In this document: positions 39,908 to 48,797 of the stretch, piece by piece | How positions within the stretch are numbered: the stretch's first letter is position 1 | Layout: each line of letters starts with the position of its first letter | DNA from: an uncultured Eudoraea sp. | GTDB taxonomy: Bacteria; Bacteroidota; Bacteroidia; Flavobacteriales; Flavobacteriaceae | Reading direction: 5' to 3' | Assembly: GCF_947258925.1 (NCBI RefSeq) | Contig: NZ_CAMYKG010000024.1 | Span: 1-62,656 of the forward strand | Length of the DNA: 62,656 nt | Made by a program: the position numbers and the translations under genes | Notes under the pieces: generated by a model | Seen by the model: the letters and a program-made list of their open reading frames with translations, nothing else | Databases searched by the model: none | What the model was told of the DNA's origin: nothing

Positions 39908-41626
39908 TCAGATATTTTGCTGTTTTAATTGTTCTACTATATAGTCAGACGCACGCCAGGACAGTGCCAGGATGGTCCAGGTACAATTTTTATCGCCCTG
40001 TGAAACAAAGGGACCGGCATCTGTAATAAATACATTGTTGACATCATGCAACTGTTGAAATTTATTTACAACCGATTTTTTTGGGTCATCGCCCATTCTG
40101 GTGGTTCCCACTTCATGAATAATTCTACCCGGGGCCAGCAATCCGTAATCCTGTTCCTTTGATGGCGTTTCACCCAGAACTTCTCCTCCCATATTATGGA
40201 TAAGTTCTTCAAAAGTGGCTTGCATATGCCTGGCCTGATTCCTTTCAAAGTCCGACCATTTATAGTGGAAGCGAAGTACGGGAATACCGAATTGATCAAC
40301 CGTCGTAGGATCTATTTCGCAATAGTTATCTTCTCTTGCAACGGCCTCTCCCCTTCCTCCAAAGCCCAGTACTGAGCCATAGTATTTTTTTACATCCTTA
40401 CGAAGACTTTCGCCATAACCACCCGTAGGTAAGCCAAAGAATTTGTTGAATTCATTTGGATTAAAACCAAAGCCGTAATTGGGCATTCCCATGCCTCCCC
40501 AAACCTCGATATGATAGCCTCTGGGGAAATCCAAATTCTTATTATCCAACCACCAGGGGGTATAAACATGCATGCCACCAACACCATCCTCGTTGTATAC
40601 TTTTCTATTCATCAGGCCTGGAATAAATCCTGCCCTGCTGCTTCCAGTAGAATCGTGAAGATACTTGCCTACTATATTGCTGCTGTTTCCAAGTCCGTTA
40701 GGGTGTTGTTTACTTTTTGAATTTAAGAGAATGCGTGCAGAACTGCAGGCAGAAGCAGCAAGCACCACAACTTTACCTTTTAGTTTATATTCTTTACGAT
40801 CGTCTTTGCTTATATAAGATACTCCGGTAGCTTTTCCTTCTTCATTAGTTGTCACTTCCCGAACTACAGAATTTACATAAAGGTCCACTTGTCCGCCACT
40901 TTTCTGTGCCGGAAAAATCAAACATGAACCAGATGAAAAATCGGCATAAACCTGACATGATCTGGAACATTGGCCACAATAAAAGCATACCCCGCGATCA
41001 TTGTTAATTTTTTTTGTAAGCATAGACATCCTTGAAGGAATAACCGGGATATTTGATTTTCGGGCTCCCTTTATATACATGAGCTCATGTAACCTCGGTT
41101 TTGGTGGAGGGAGAAAGAATCCATCCGGATCGTTAGGTAGTCCTTCATTGGTGCCAAAAACACCAATAAGCTTATCTACCTTATCATAATAGGGTTTTAC
41201 GTCTTCATATCCAATTGGCCAATTTTCACCAAGTCCATCCTCATCTTTATGCTTAAAATCCTTAGGTCCGAAACGCAGTGAAATCCTGCCCCAATGATTG
41301 GTTCTGCCGCCCAGCATATGAGAGCGATACCAGTCAAACTTTGTACCGTCTTTACGTGTATAGGGTTCACCTTCTATTTCCCATCCCCCATAAGCCATGT
41401 CAAATTCACCAAAAACCCTGGTTGTGTTGGCTCCTCTTCTAGGCGATTCATAAGGCCATTTCAACTGGGTCTGTTGTTCAGGATCCTTAGGGTCAAAAAA
41501 CGGTCCTGCTTCAACAACTGCTATTTTTAAACCTGCATCAGCCAATACTTTAGCGGACATGCCGCCTCCGGCACCTGAACCCACTATTATAGCATCATAC
41601 AGTGTTGGTGATTCCTTTATTTGCAT
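39908..41626 (-). CDS. GMC-family FAD oxidoreductase (sugar or glycoside dehydrogenase large subunit)
   Basis: This 572-residue flavoprotein has the FAD-binding IIVGSGAGGGMSAKVLADAG near residue 14 and VVEAGPFFDP near residue 37. It ends with the GMC C-terminal domain (EVGTTRMGDDP and VFITDAGPFVSQGDKN). A cysteine-rich stretch, CFYCGQCSRSC near residue 215, could bind a 3Fe-4S or 4Fe-4S cluster, as in FAD-dependent glucose dehydrogenase. Together with the next gene it matches the layout of glucoside 3-dehydrogenase (LacA/LacC type). There is no signal peptide; export would depend on the partner's leader. Confidence 0.9.
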   Translation of the reverse strand: MQIKESPTLYDAIIVGSGAGGGMSAKVLADAGLKIAVVEAGPFFDPKDPEQQTQLKWPYESPRRGANTTRVFGEFDMAYGGWEIEGEPYTRKDGTKFDWYRSHMLGGRTNHWGRISLRFGPKDFKHKDEDGLGENWPIGYEDVKPYYDKVDKLIGVFGTNEGLPNDPDGFFLPPPKPRLHELMYIKGARKSNIPVIPSRMSMLTKKINNDRGVCFYCGQCSRSCQVYADFSSGSCLIFPAQKSGGQVDLYVNSVVREVTTNEEGKATGVSYISKDDRKEYKLKGKVVVLAASACSSARILLNSKSKQHPNGLGNSSNIVGKYLHDSTGSSRAGFIPGLMNRKVYNEDGVGGMHVYTPWWLDNKNLDFPRGYHIEVWGGMGMPNYGFGFNPNEFNKFFGLPTGGYGESLRKDVKKYYGSVLGFGGRGEAVAREDNYCEIDPTTVDQFGIPVLRFHYKWSDFERNQARHMQATFEELIHNMGGEVLGETPSKEQDYGLLAPGRIIHEVGTTRMGDDPKKSVVNKFQQLHDVNNVFITDAGPFVSQGDKNCTWTILALSWRASDYIVEQLKQQNI

Positions 41627-41805
41627 AGTAAATTTATAATTAATTATAGGCCTTTTAAATAAATTAAAGCATGCTTAAATTACATTATTTATTCCAAATA
41701 TTATCAAGTCTGAACGGTTTGGTAGAAATGCAGAAGAAATTGACAATTTAATGTAAATATAAACTGGAATAGATAAAATAAGTGCTGTATAAACTCCAAA
41801 ATGGA

Positions 41806-42684
41806 CTATAACACTCGTCGTATCCCGGAGAAATCCTGTCGGTATTGGGTTGGGGTACTACCCTTGCTTTTTCTAAACACCCGATTAAAATTTGCAATAC
41901 TGTTAAATCCGGACATAAATGCAATTTCTGAAATGCTCAAATCCCTTTCAATTAACCATTTGGAAGCATACCCTATACGTACATCGTTTACATATTCTAC
42001 AAAAGTCTTGCCTGTTCGCCGTTTAATAAATCTATTAAAGGAAACACTACTCATGTTCATGATATCAGCAACTTCCTGAAGGGTCATCCTTGAGGCATAA
42101 TTCTCCTGAACATAGTCATATAAGGTTTTGAGTTTATTGTTGTGCTCAAAGTTTTCCAGATGAATTGTAGTTGTAGAAAGCAATCTTTGATTTCTTGACG
42201 TTGCCAGGTCGTACAATATGGAAAAAAGTTCGATAAAATAATCTATGCCTCCAAGTTTTGACACCTTCAATAATCTGGGTTTCATCGCAATGGTTACCTG
42301 TTCAGAAAAAAGAATACCATGAGCAGATTTGTCAAACAAATCTTTTAAGGGTTTCATAATTCTCCTACTCAAAAAAGTTGAATTAAACAGGTTACTATGA
42401 AATTGAATGGTTATTTCATGTATATCTTTATTGGTACATTTATATTGATCCCAGCCATGAAAAAGATTAGAGCCAACGAGCACTAATTCCAGGTTTTCAA
42501 TTTCTTCCATACTATCCCCTACAATTCTGCGAATCCCTTTACCATTAGATATGAAGTTCAGTTCTAATTCGGGATGGAAATGCACCGGATAGTCAAAAAA
42601 GTCCTTTACCCTGTCAAAAACCAGAAAACTGTCTTCATTGGAAAGTGGTGTGATCTCACGATGAATACTTTTAAGTATATCCAT
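41806..42684 (-). CDS. AraC-family transcriptional regulator
   Basis: This 292-residue regulator has an N-terminal cupin-like sensor domain with YPVHFHPELELNFISNGKG near residue 30 and a C-terminal pair of helix-turn-helix motifs (about residues 190-290; MTLQEVADIMNMSSVSFNRF and ISEIAFMSGFNSIANFNRVF). It probably senses a sugar and controls the symporter gene divergent from it and the oxidoreductase operon downstream. ATG 42684 is chosen over an in-frame TTG at 42693. The 180 to 190 bases on each side hold its likely targets; no operator is obvious by eye. Confidence 0.92.
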   Translation of the reverse strand: MDILKSIHREITPLSNEDSFLVFDRVKDFFDYPVHFHPELELNFISNGKGIRRIVGDSMEEIENLELVLVGSNLFHGWDQYKCTNKDIHEITIQFHSNLFNSTFLSRRIMKPLKDLFDKSAHGILFSEQVTIAMKPRLLKVSKLGGIDYFIELFSILYDLATSRNQRLLSTTTIHLENFEHNNKLKTLYDYVQENYASRMTLQEVADIMNMSSVSFNRFIKRRTGKTFVEYVNDVRIGYASKWLIERDLSISEIAFMSGFNSIANFNRVFRKSKGSTPTQYRQDFSGIRRVL

Positions 42685-42882
42685 TATTATCAATTCTAGT
42701 TGTTGTTATACTTCAATCAAATGACAAAATAATACCAAAACAACATATACAAATATTTTAGATTTAAACAGAAATCACTAAAAATAGGGCGATTATTTTT
42801 ATAATTTATCAAAAAATTGGACTTAAAAGTAATAATCCCTATTTTTTTGCTTGAATATTTTCTATTTAAGATATCCTAAAAT

Positions 42883-44706
42883 ATGCTTAAGGGATTAGAT
42901 ATTGTCATTATCCTATTATATCTTTTAGCTACTGTACTTATTGGTCTTATTCTAAGAAAAAGGGCTCAAAGAAGCAAAGATGATTATTTACTTGGTGGCA
43001 AATCCCTTCCCTGGTATATGCTGGGTTTGTCTAATGCTTCAGGGATGTTCGATATATCGGGCACCATGTGGCTGGTAACTCTGACATTTGTATACGGTTT
43101 AAAAAGTATCTGGATCCCATGGTTGTGGCCGGTTTTTAACCAAATATTTCTTATGGTCTATTTGAGTGCATGGTTAAGGCGCTCTAATGTCACTACAGGA
43201 GCGGAATGGATCTTATTCAGATTCGGTGAAGGCAGGGGTGGCAGGTTATCTCATACAGTAGTGGTCGCATTTGCCATCATTAGCTGCCTCGGTTTTTTGG
43301 CCTATGGATTTATCGGCCTGGGTAAATTTGTAGAAATTTTTATTCCCTGGGAAGCAGTAAGCACTTATATTCCCTTTGACGTTCCTTTGGAATATGTGCC
43401 CCATTTCTACGGTACAATATTCACGATGTTTGCGGTGTTTTATTCAGTACTCGGAGGCATGTCTGGTATTGTCTGGGCAGATTTGCTTCAATTTTCCATA
43501 ATGACTATCTCTTCTATTGCCATAGCCTTTATAGCCTGGCAGGCAATGGGTACAACTACACTAAATGTGCCCGACAGTTGGATGGATCCTTTTTTTGGAT
43601 GGACTCTCGATATAGACTGGACTGGCATTATTACTGAAGTCAATGAAAAAATTGCTTCGGATGGTTATACCTTATTCGGATTGTTTTTCATGTTGGTGGT
43701 ATTTAAAGGTATCCTGGCTAGTATTGCCGGTCCTGCGCCAAACTATGATATGCAGAAAATTCTATCTACAAAATCCCCTAAAGAAGCCGCTAAAATGAGT
43801 GGATTTGTCTCTATCGTACTTATGCCCACCAGATATTTGATGATAGGAGGTTTTGCTGTTTTAGGAATCCTTTTTTACGACCAGCTCGATCTCCAGCGCG
43901 CCGGAATTATTGATTTCGAAAATATTTTACCTTCGGCTATACGCGAATTTGTGCCTGTTGGTTTAATGGGCCTCTTGTTAGCTGGGCTTTTAGCGGCCTT
44001 TATGTCAACATTTGCCGGAACACTGAACGCTGCACAGGCGTATATAGTTAATGATGTTTATTTAAGGATAAAGAAGGATGCCAAACCCAATCAAGTAAAA
44101 TGGATGAACTATGGCAGTGGAATATTGGTAGTAATCATCAGCATTGTCCTTGGCTTTTATGTTGAAGACGTTAATTCAGTTCTACAATGGATAGTATCTG
44201 CCTTATGGGGCGGTTATGTAGTCTCTAATACCTTAAAATGGCACTGGTGGCGTTTTAATGGATATGGATTTTTTTGGGGAATGCTTTCCGGTCTGATTCC
44301 GGCTATAATTTTTCCTCTTGTATTTCTGGAAACGCTGGAGCTTTATCTCTTTCCGCTATTTTTAATAATTACGACCGTGGGTTGTATCATCGGCACCTAT
44401 CTTGGGCCACCAACCAATGAAAAAACACTAATCAACTTTTATAAAAAGACAAGACCCTGGGGTTTTTGGAAACCTATCCGGGAAAAGGTAATCGCTGAGG
44501 ATCCGGACTTTAAACAAAACAAGATGTTTAAAACGGACATGTTCAATATTTTAGTAGGTACCACAGCCCAGACACTCCTTATGATTATCCCAATTTATCT
44601 AATCCTGAGAGAATATACGTCCTTGTGGTTATCGCTAGGGATATTCGCCGTTTGCGGATTTTTACTTAAAAAATTCTGGTGGGACAGGTTAGATCAACAA
44701 ATGTAA
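42883..44706 (+). CDS. Sodium:solute symporter (SSS family)
   Basis: This 607-residue inner-membrane protein has about 13-15 hydrophobic helices. The start, LDIVIILLYLLATVLIGLIL followed by DDYLLGGKSLPWYMLGLS, is the SSS-family helix 1 and loop. LLLAGLLAAFMSTFAGTLNA near residue 370 is the conserved central motif. It should bring the sugar or oxidised sugar released in the periplasm into the cell with sodium. It is divergent from the AraC regulator, which probably controls it. Confidence 0.93.
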   Translation: MLKGLDIVIILLYLLATVLIGLILRKRAQRSKDDYLLGGKSLPWYMLGLSNASGMFDISGTMWLVTLTFVYGLKSIWIPWLWPVFNQIFLMVYLSAWLRRSNVTTGAEWILFRFGEGRGGRLSHTVVVAFAIISCLGFLAYGFIGLGKFVEIFIPWEAVSTYIPFDVPLEYVPHFYGTIFTMFAVFYSVLGGMSGIVWADLLQFSIMTISSIAIAFIAWQAMGTTTLNVPDSWMDPFFGWTLDIDWTGIITEVNEKIASDGYTLFGLFFMLVVFKGILASIAGPAPNYDMQKILSTKSPKEAAKMSGFVSIVLMPTRYLMIGGFAVLGILFYDQLDLQRAGIIDFENILPSAIREFVPVGLMGLLLAGLLAAFMSTFAGTLNAAQAYIVNDVYLRIKKDAKPNQVKWMNYGSGILVVIISIVLGFYVEDVNSVLQWIVSALWGGYVVSNTLKWHWWRFNGYGFFWGMLSGLIPAIIFPLVFLETLELYLFPLFLIITTVGCIIGTYLGPPTNEKTLINFYKKTRPWGFWKPIREKVIAEDPDFKQNKMFKTDMFNILVGTTAQTLLMIIPIYLILREYTSLWLSLGIFAVCGFLLKKFWWDRLDQQM

Positions 44707-44985
44707 AACAAGGAATTCTGATAGTGTACATATAAAAAATCGGATAAGTAATTTTGAAGTACTTATGGAAAAGCATCTGCGTCTTATTCATAAACCAAAT
44801 AGTGAATTACTACAGAAGAATGGAATACTATCCAGATATAAAAACCCGGAAGTTATTTTATGGCTCCCGAAGACGAAGAGATTATCGTAAGATACACCAA
44901 CAGACCAGTTATCATCTAATGAATCTGTAAAGAATATTTTAAACCTGATTGAGCGGAATAGATTAATGTCTTAATGATAGTTTCC
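44707..44985. other. Intergenic region with small broken reading frames
   Basis: No complete gene is visible. A plus-strand frame from ATG 44765 runs 42 codons to a TAA, then continues in the same frame for 27 more codons to a second stop near 44972. These could be a relic of a gene or chance. A TAATTTTG box lies at 44749-44756, which could begin a transcript running toward the structured region downstream. Confidence 0.35.
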
Positions 44986-44989
44986 CCTT

Positions 44990-45145
44990 CTGCGCTGAAT
45001 TATTTTGAATTAGCGCGGCGTTTCCCGCATCTGACTGGCAAATTATGGGAAACGATTGCAGATGTTTTGTGAACCCAAATAGAGGGATCGCAAGTAGCGT
45101 AGTGAACAATGCCTTTTGTATAAAACCAAAAGGTATTGTTTTTTC
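44990..45145 (+). ncRNA. Candidate structured RNA ending in a terminator
   Basis: The plus strand can form three elements in a row. The first is a hairpin at 44990-45018 (stem of about 11 pairs with one bulge). The second is a pair of crossing helices: CGTTTCCC (45019-45026) with GGGAAACG (45047-45054), and CATCTG (45028-45033) with CAGATG (45059-45064), which is a pseudoknot or a switch between two folds. The third is a terminator hairpin. No protein frame accounts for this. It is 260 bases upstream of susC. A degraded gene end with its terminator is the alternative explanation. Confidence 0.35.
45105..45145 (+). terminator. Rho-independent terminator upstream of susC
   Basis: A 14-bp stem (45105-45118 with 45127-45140, a single G-T pair) with an 8-base loop is followed by a T run to 45144. 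No intact gene precedes it on this strand after the symporter gene, which ends 400 bases away. Confidence 0.8.
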
Positions 45146-45329
45146 AAAAAGAAGGATTTAAACCATAAAAGGTGTTAAAAATTAACAGACTAGTTAATTT
45201 ATGGATATGACAAATTCGCAATAATTCATTATTTGACTAATAAATGACAAAATAATGTAAGCTAACATTATATTATTCGTATAATTTTATTAATATTATC
45301 AAAAATTTATGGTTTATTTTAACATTTAC

Positions 45330-45343
45330 CGAAAACGATTTCG
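45330..45343. promoter_or_regulatory. Short inverted repeat upstream of susC
   Basis: CGAAA-ACGA-TTTCG is a perfect 5-bp inverted repeat with a 4-base spacer, 62 bases before the susC start. It could be a regulator binding site; it is short enough to be chance. Confidence 0.25.
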
Positions 45344-45405
45344 CTAAAATGTTGAATAAAAGCATCAAAATCAATTAATTAAAGCTAACTAAACAACAAA
45401 CGATT

Positions 45406-48400
45406 ATGATTCTAAAAAGTGATTATCATTCGTTAAAACCTTCTTTTGGTGAAATTAAAAAGTTCACCACTAAGGTTTTTTCATTACTTATGGGTCTTGT
45501 TTGTACGATCGCAATTGCAGCTCCTACAACAAGTTTCGAAACAGTAACAACGATTGAAGCATTTCAATCCACTATCACGGGAACAATTACTGATGCCAGT
45601 GGGGTGCCACTTCCCGGTGCCAATGTGGTGATTAAAGGAACATCAACCGGTGCCGCAGCCGATTTTGATGGAAATTATTCCATCGAGGCCAGTCCCGGAG
45701 ATGTCCTTGTATTTACCTATACGGGCTACAACGCATTGGAGTTGACCGTAGGCTCGGCTAGTGTTATAAACGCAACCCTTGAAGAAGGACTTGCTTTAGA
45801 CGAGGTTGTAGTAACGGGGTATACAGTTGAGTCAAAAAGAGAAACAACTGCAGCTGTGTCTATTGTAAGTGCAGAAGAATTGGCAGCAATTCCTTCTGGT
45901 AACGTTGAACAGCAGTTGGCAGGTAGGGTTGCCGGTGTTACAGTTATCACCAATGGTCAGCCGGGAACTGCCAGCCAGGTTAGGGTTCGTGGTTTTGGAG
46001 GCTTTGACGGTAACCAACCCCTTTACATTGTTGATGGAGTGCCAATACAGGATATCGGATTTTTAAATCCGGATGACATTGCCACCACTACGGTACTTAA
46101 GGATGCTGCCGCCGCTTCTATTTATGGAGCCAGAGCAGCCAACGGGGTAATTGTTTATACTACAAAACAGGGTTCCAGGGGAGATCGTAAAACACGTATT
46201 TCCCTTAACATTCAGAGTGGGGTAACAGATCCTAATGTAGCCGGTTCTCCAAAAATGCTGAATCCACAGGATATGGCAGAATATACCCATATTGGTTTTA
46301 GGAACAATGCAGCTGCCAATGGTACTGCTCCTCAGTATACACATCCGCAATACGGACCTAACGCGACGCCAACCTTCCCTGATTATCTGCATGCAGATGG
46401 TCAGAACGGTGTTTCAGCCAGTGATATAAATTTAGCACAAATACAGGCAAACTATGAAGCAGATCCTGAAAATGTGTTCTTAATAAGACCAAACCTTGCC
46501 GGAACCAACTGGTATAGGGAAATTACAAGAGTTGCGCCAGCCTTAAGGGCAACCCTTGGTTTCGATGGTGGAAATGAGAATGGTCGTTTCTACATAGGTT
46601 TGAGTATGCAAAACCTGGATGGTATTCTTTTGGCTAACAGGCAACAAAGATTTACGGCCCGTTTTAATTCAGAATTTGATCTGGCACCCTGGTTAAGTAT
46701 AGGTGAGAACCTTCAGTTTACATATAACTCAGTTGTTGGTCAAACAGGGGCCAATGGTGGTCTCGGTATTTCTGATGATGAATCTGAAGTATTATCCGCA
46801 TACCGTATGCCAACTATAATTCCGGTATTTGATGATTTTGGAAGTTATGCCAGTACAAGAGCAGCCGGTTTCAACAACCCGCGTAATCCTGTAAGAAGGC
46901 TGGAACAAGACAGGGGTGATGATGTAGCATTTTCAGTAAGTGGATTTGGAAATCTTTATGCTTTAATTAAGCCTTTTGATGGATTGACTTTCAGAACAAG
47001 TATTGGAGGCCAATATTATAACTTCACTAACCGGGATTACAATTACAGGTATTTAGGTGATTCAGAACCACAGGCTAGCTTTAGCTTTAATGAAGGGTCT
47101 GAATATGGATTCTCATGGACTTTTACAAATACACTTACCTATGAAAAATTATTTGGAGATAAACACAAGGTAAAAGTGATCCTTGGACAGGAAGCAATTG
47201 AAGGAACAAATACGCCGAGAGCGGCGCCTAGAGGAAGAAGAATCCAGGGTTCCGGTATTAATCCTTTCTCTACCGATCTGGATTTTGTAACACTATCTGC
47301 CGTACAAAGTCCGGTAGTACAAAGTTTTATAAGAACGGGTGTTAATTTTAGCTCTTTGTTTGGTCAGGCTCAATACAACTATGACGAACGCTATTATGTT
47401 TCTGCGGTTGTTAGACGTGATGGTTCTTCTGTCTTTGGTGCAAATAACAGATACGGTACTTTCCCTGCATTCTCAGGTGCATGGAGAATTATTGGAGAAA
47501 ACTTTATGGATAACCAAAACTTCTTCCAGGATTTAAAAGTTCGTGTAGGTTGGGGTCAGATGGGTAACTCAAACAACGTGGATCCGGCCAACCAGTATTC
47601 TTTGGCAGCATCTAACCTTGGGAACACTTTTTATCCTATTGGTGGACAAAATAGTGGAGCCGATGAAGGTTTTGCTACCAGCCGTATTGGAAATCCTGAT
47701 GCAAAATGGGAAACCAGTACAACGACTAATATTGGTTTTGATGCTACCATAATCGATAACCATGTGGACATTGAATTTGACTGGTGGAAAAGGGATACGG
47801 AAGATTTATTATTCGTGGTACCATTGGCAGGTGTAACCGGTAATTTCGCTAGTGCACCATCCAGGAATGTTGGTTCTATGTTTAACCGTGGTGTTGATGT
47901 AAAAATAGGATGGAGAGGTAATTTCACTGAAGATTTTACTTTTGATTTTACAGTTATTAATACATTCCTTAAGAACGAGGTGGTAAGTTTTGCGCCTGGT
48001 ATCGAATTTTTGGATGGCGGTACTTACAGAGGAATCTCACCAACGAGAAACCAGATAGGCAAGCCCTTATCTTCTTTCTTTGGTTATGATGTAGTGGGAT
48101 ACTTTGAAAGTGATGCAGATGTTGCCAGTTCTCCTGCTCAGGATGGAGCCGGAGTTGGTAGATTTAAATATAGAGATGTTGACGGAGATGGAGCAATTAC
48201 TCCTGATGACAGAACCTATCTTGGTGATCCTATTTCAGATTATAGTGGTGGAGCAACCATAGATCTTAATTATAAAAATCTACGGTTTGAGATGTACTGG
48301 GTCTGGGTTACCGGAGTTGATATTTTTAATCAGTCCAAATGGTTCAGAGATTTCTTTGGTACGTTTGAAGGCTCTGCAAAAGGTATTGCAGCATTCAAAT

Positions 48401-48741
48401 CATGGACACCGGAATTGGGCAATAGCGCTGAGGCTCCTATTTGGGAAAGTGCTTCTAACTTAAGTACAAGTGGGGCTTCAAATTCCTGGTATGTTGAAAA
48501 AGCTGATTATGGAAGACTTCAACGATTAGCGTTCACCTATTCCTTCAAGGATTTAGTTGACAAGTCCAATACGTTAAGCAAATTTGAATTAGGTATTTCA
48601 GCGAATAATATATGGACAATAACCGGATATAGCGGTTTAGACCCGGTTGTTGGTGGGGATGCTGATACCAGATTTGGTATTGATGTAGGTAACTATCCTG
48701 TAACACCATCTTATTTGATAAATATCAACCTAGGACTTTAA
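45406..48741 (+). CDS. susC: SusC/RagA-family TonB-linked outer membrane transporter
   Basis: This 1111-residue TonB-dependent channel imports oligosaccharides with SusD as its lid. After a signal region, residues about 56-128 are a carboxypeptidase-regulatory-like domain (GTITDASGVPLPGANVVIKG). LDEVVVTGY near residue 132 is the SusC TonB-box-type motif. The plug domain follows (VEQQLAGRVAGV and RVRGFGG), then the 22-stranded barrel to the C-terminus. The length is typical. The N-terminus is longer and more basic than a usual signal peptide (about 20 residues before the hydrophobic part). susD follows within 60 bases. Confidence 0.95.
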   Translation: MILKSDYHSLKPSFGEIKKFTTKVFSLLMGLVCTIAIAAPTTSFETVTTIEAFQSTITGTITDASGVPLPGANVVIKGTSTGAAADFDGNYSIEASPGDVLVFTYTGYNALELTVGSASVINATLEEGLALDEVVVTGYTVESKRETTAAVSIVSAEELAAIPSGNVEQQLAGRVAGVTVITNGQPGTASQVRVRGFGGFDGNQPLYIVDGVPIQDIGFLNPDDIATTTVLKDAAAASIYGARAANGVIVYTTKQGSRGDRKTRISLNIQSGVTDPNVAGSPKMLNPQDMAEYTHIGFRNNAAANGTAPQYTHPQYGPNATPTFPDYLHADGQNGVSASDINLAQIQANYEADPENVFLIRPNLAGTNWYREITRVAPALRATLGFDGGNENGRFYIGLSMQNLDGILLANRQQRFTARFNSEFDLAPWLSIGENLQFTYNSVVGQTGANGGLGISDDESEVLSAYRMPTIIPVFDDFGSYASTRAAGFNNPRNPVRRLEQDRGDDVAFSVSGFGNLYALIKPFDGLTFRTSIGGQYYNFTNRDYNYRYLGDSEPQASFSFNEGSEYGFSWTFTNTLTYEKLFGDKHKVKVILGQEAIEGTNTPRAAPRGRRIQGSGINPFSTDLDFVTLSAVQSPVVQSFIRTGVNFSSLFGQAQYNYDERYYVSAVVRRDGSSVFGANNRYGTFPAFSGAWRIIGENFMDNQNFFQDLKVRVGWGQMGNSNNVDPANQYSLAASNLGNTFYPIGGQNSGADEGFATSRIGNPDAKWETSTTTNIGFDATIIDNHVDIEFDWWKRDTEDLLFVVPLAGVTGNFASAPSRNVGSMFNRGVDVKIGWRGNFTEDFTFDFTVINTFLKNEVVSFAPGIEFLDGGTYRGISPTRNQIGKPLSSFFGYDVVGYFESDADVASSPAQDGAGVGRFKYRDVDGDGAITPDDRTYLGDPISDYSGGATIDLNYKNLRFEMYWVWVTGVDIFNQSKWFRDFFGTFEGSAKGIAAFKSWTPELGNSAEAPIWESASNLSTSGASNSWYVEKADYGRLQRLAFTYSFKDLVDKSNTLSKFELGISANNIWTITGYSGLDPVVGGDADTRFGIDVGNYPVTPSYLININLGL

Positions 48742-48797
48742 GATCTTGATTATGAATTATTTTGATAAATTTTTAATTATATTTGAAAAAAAAAGTT

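Noticed and set aside
44765..44972. Short frame upstream of susC taken as a small gene
   Set aside because: It is interrupted by a stop after 42 codons, has no recognisable motif, and could be chance or a relic; reported only as noncoding content.
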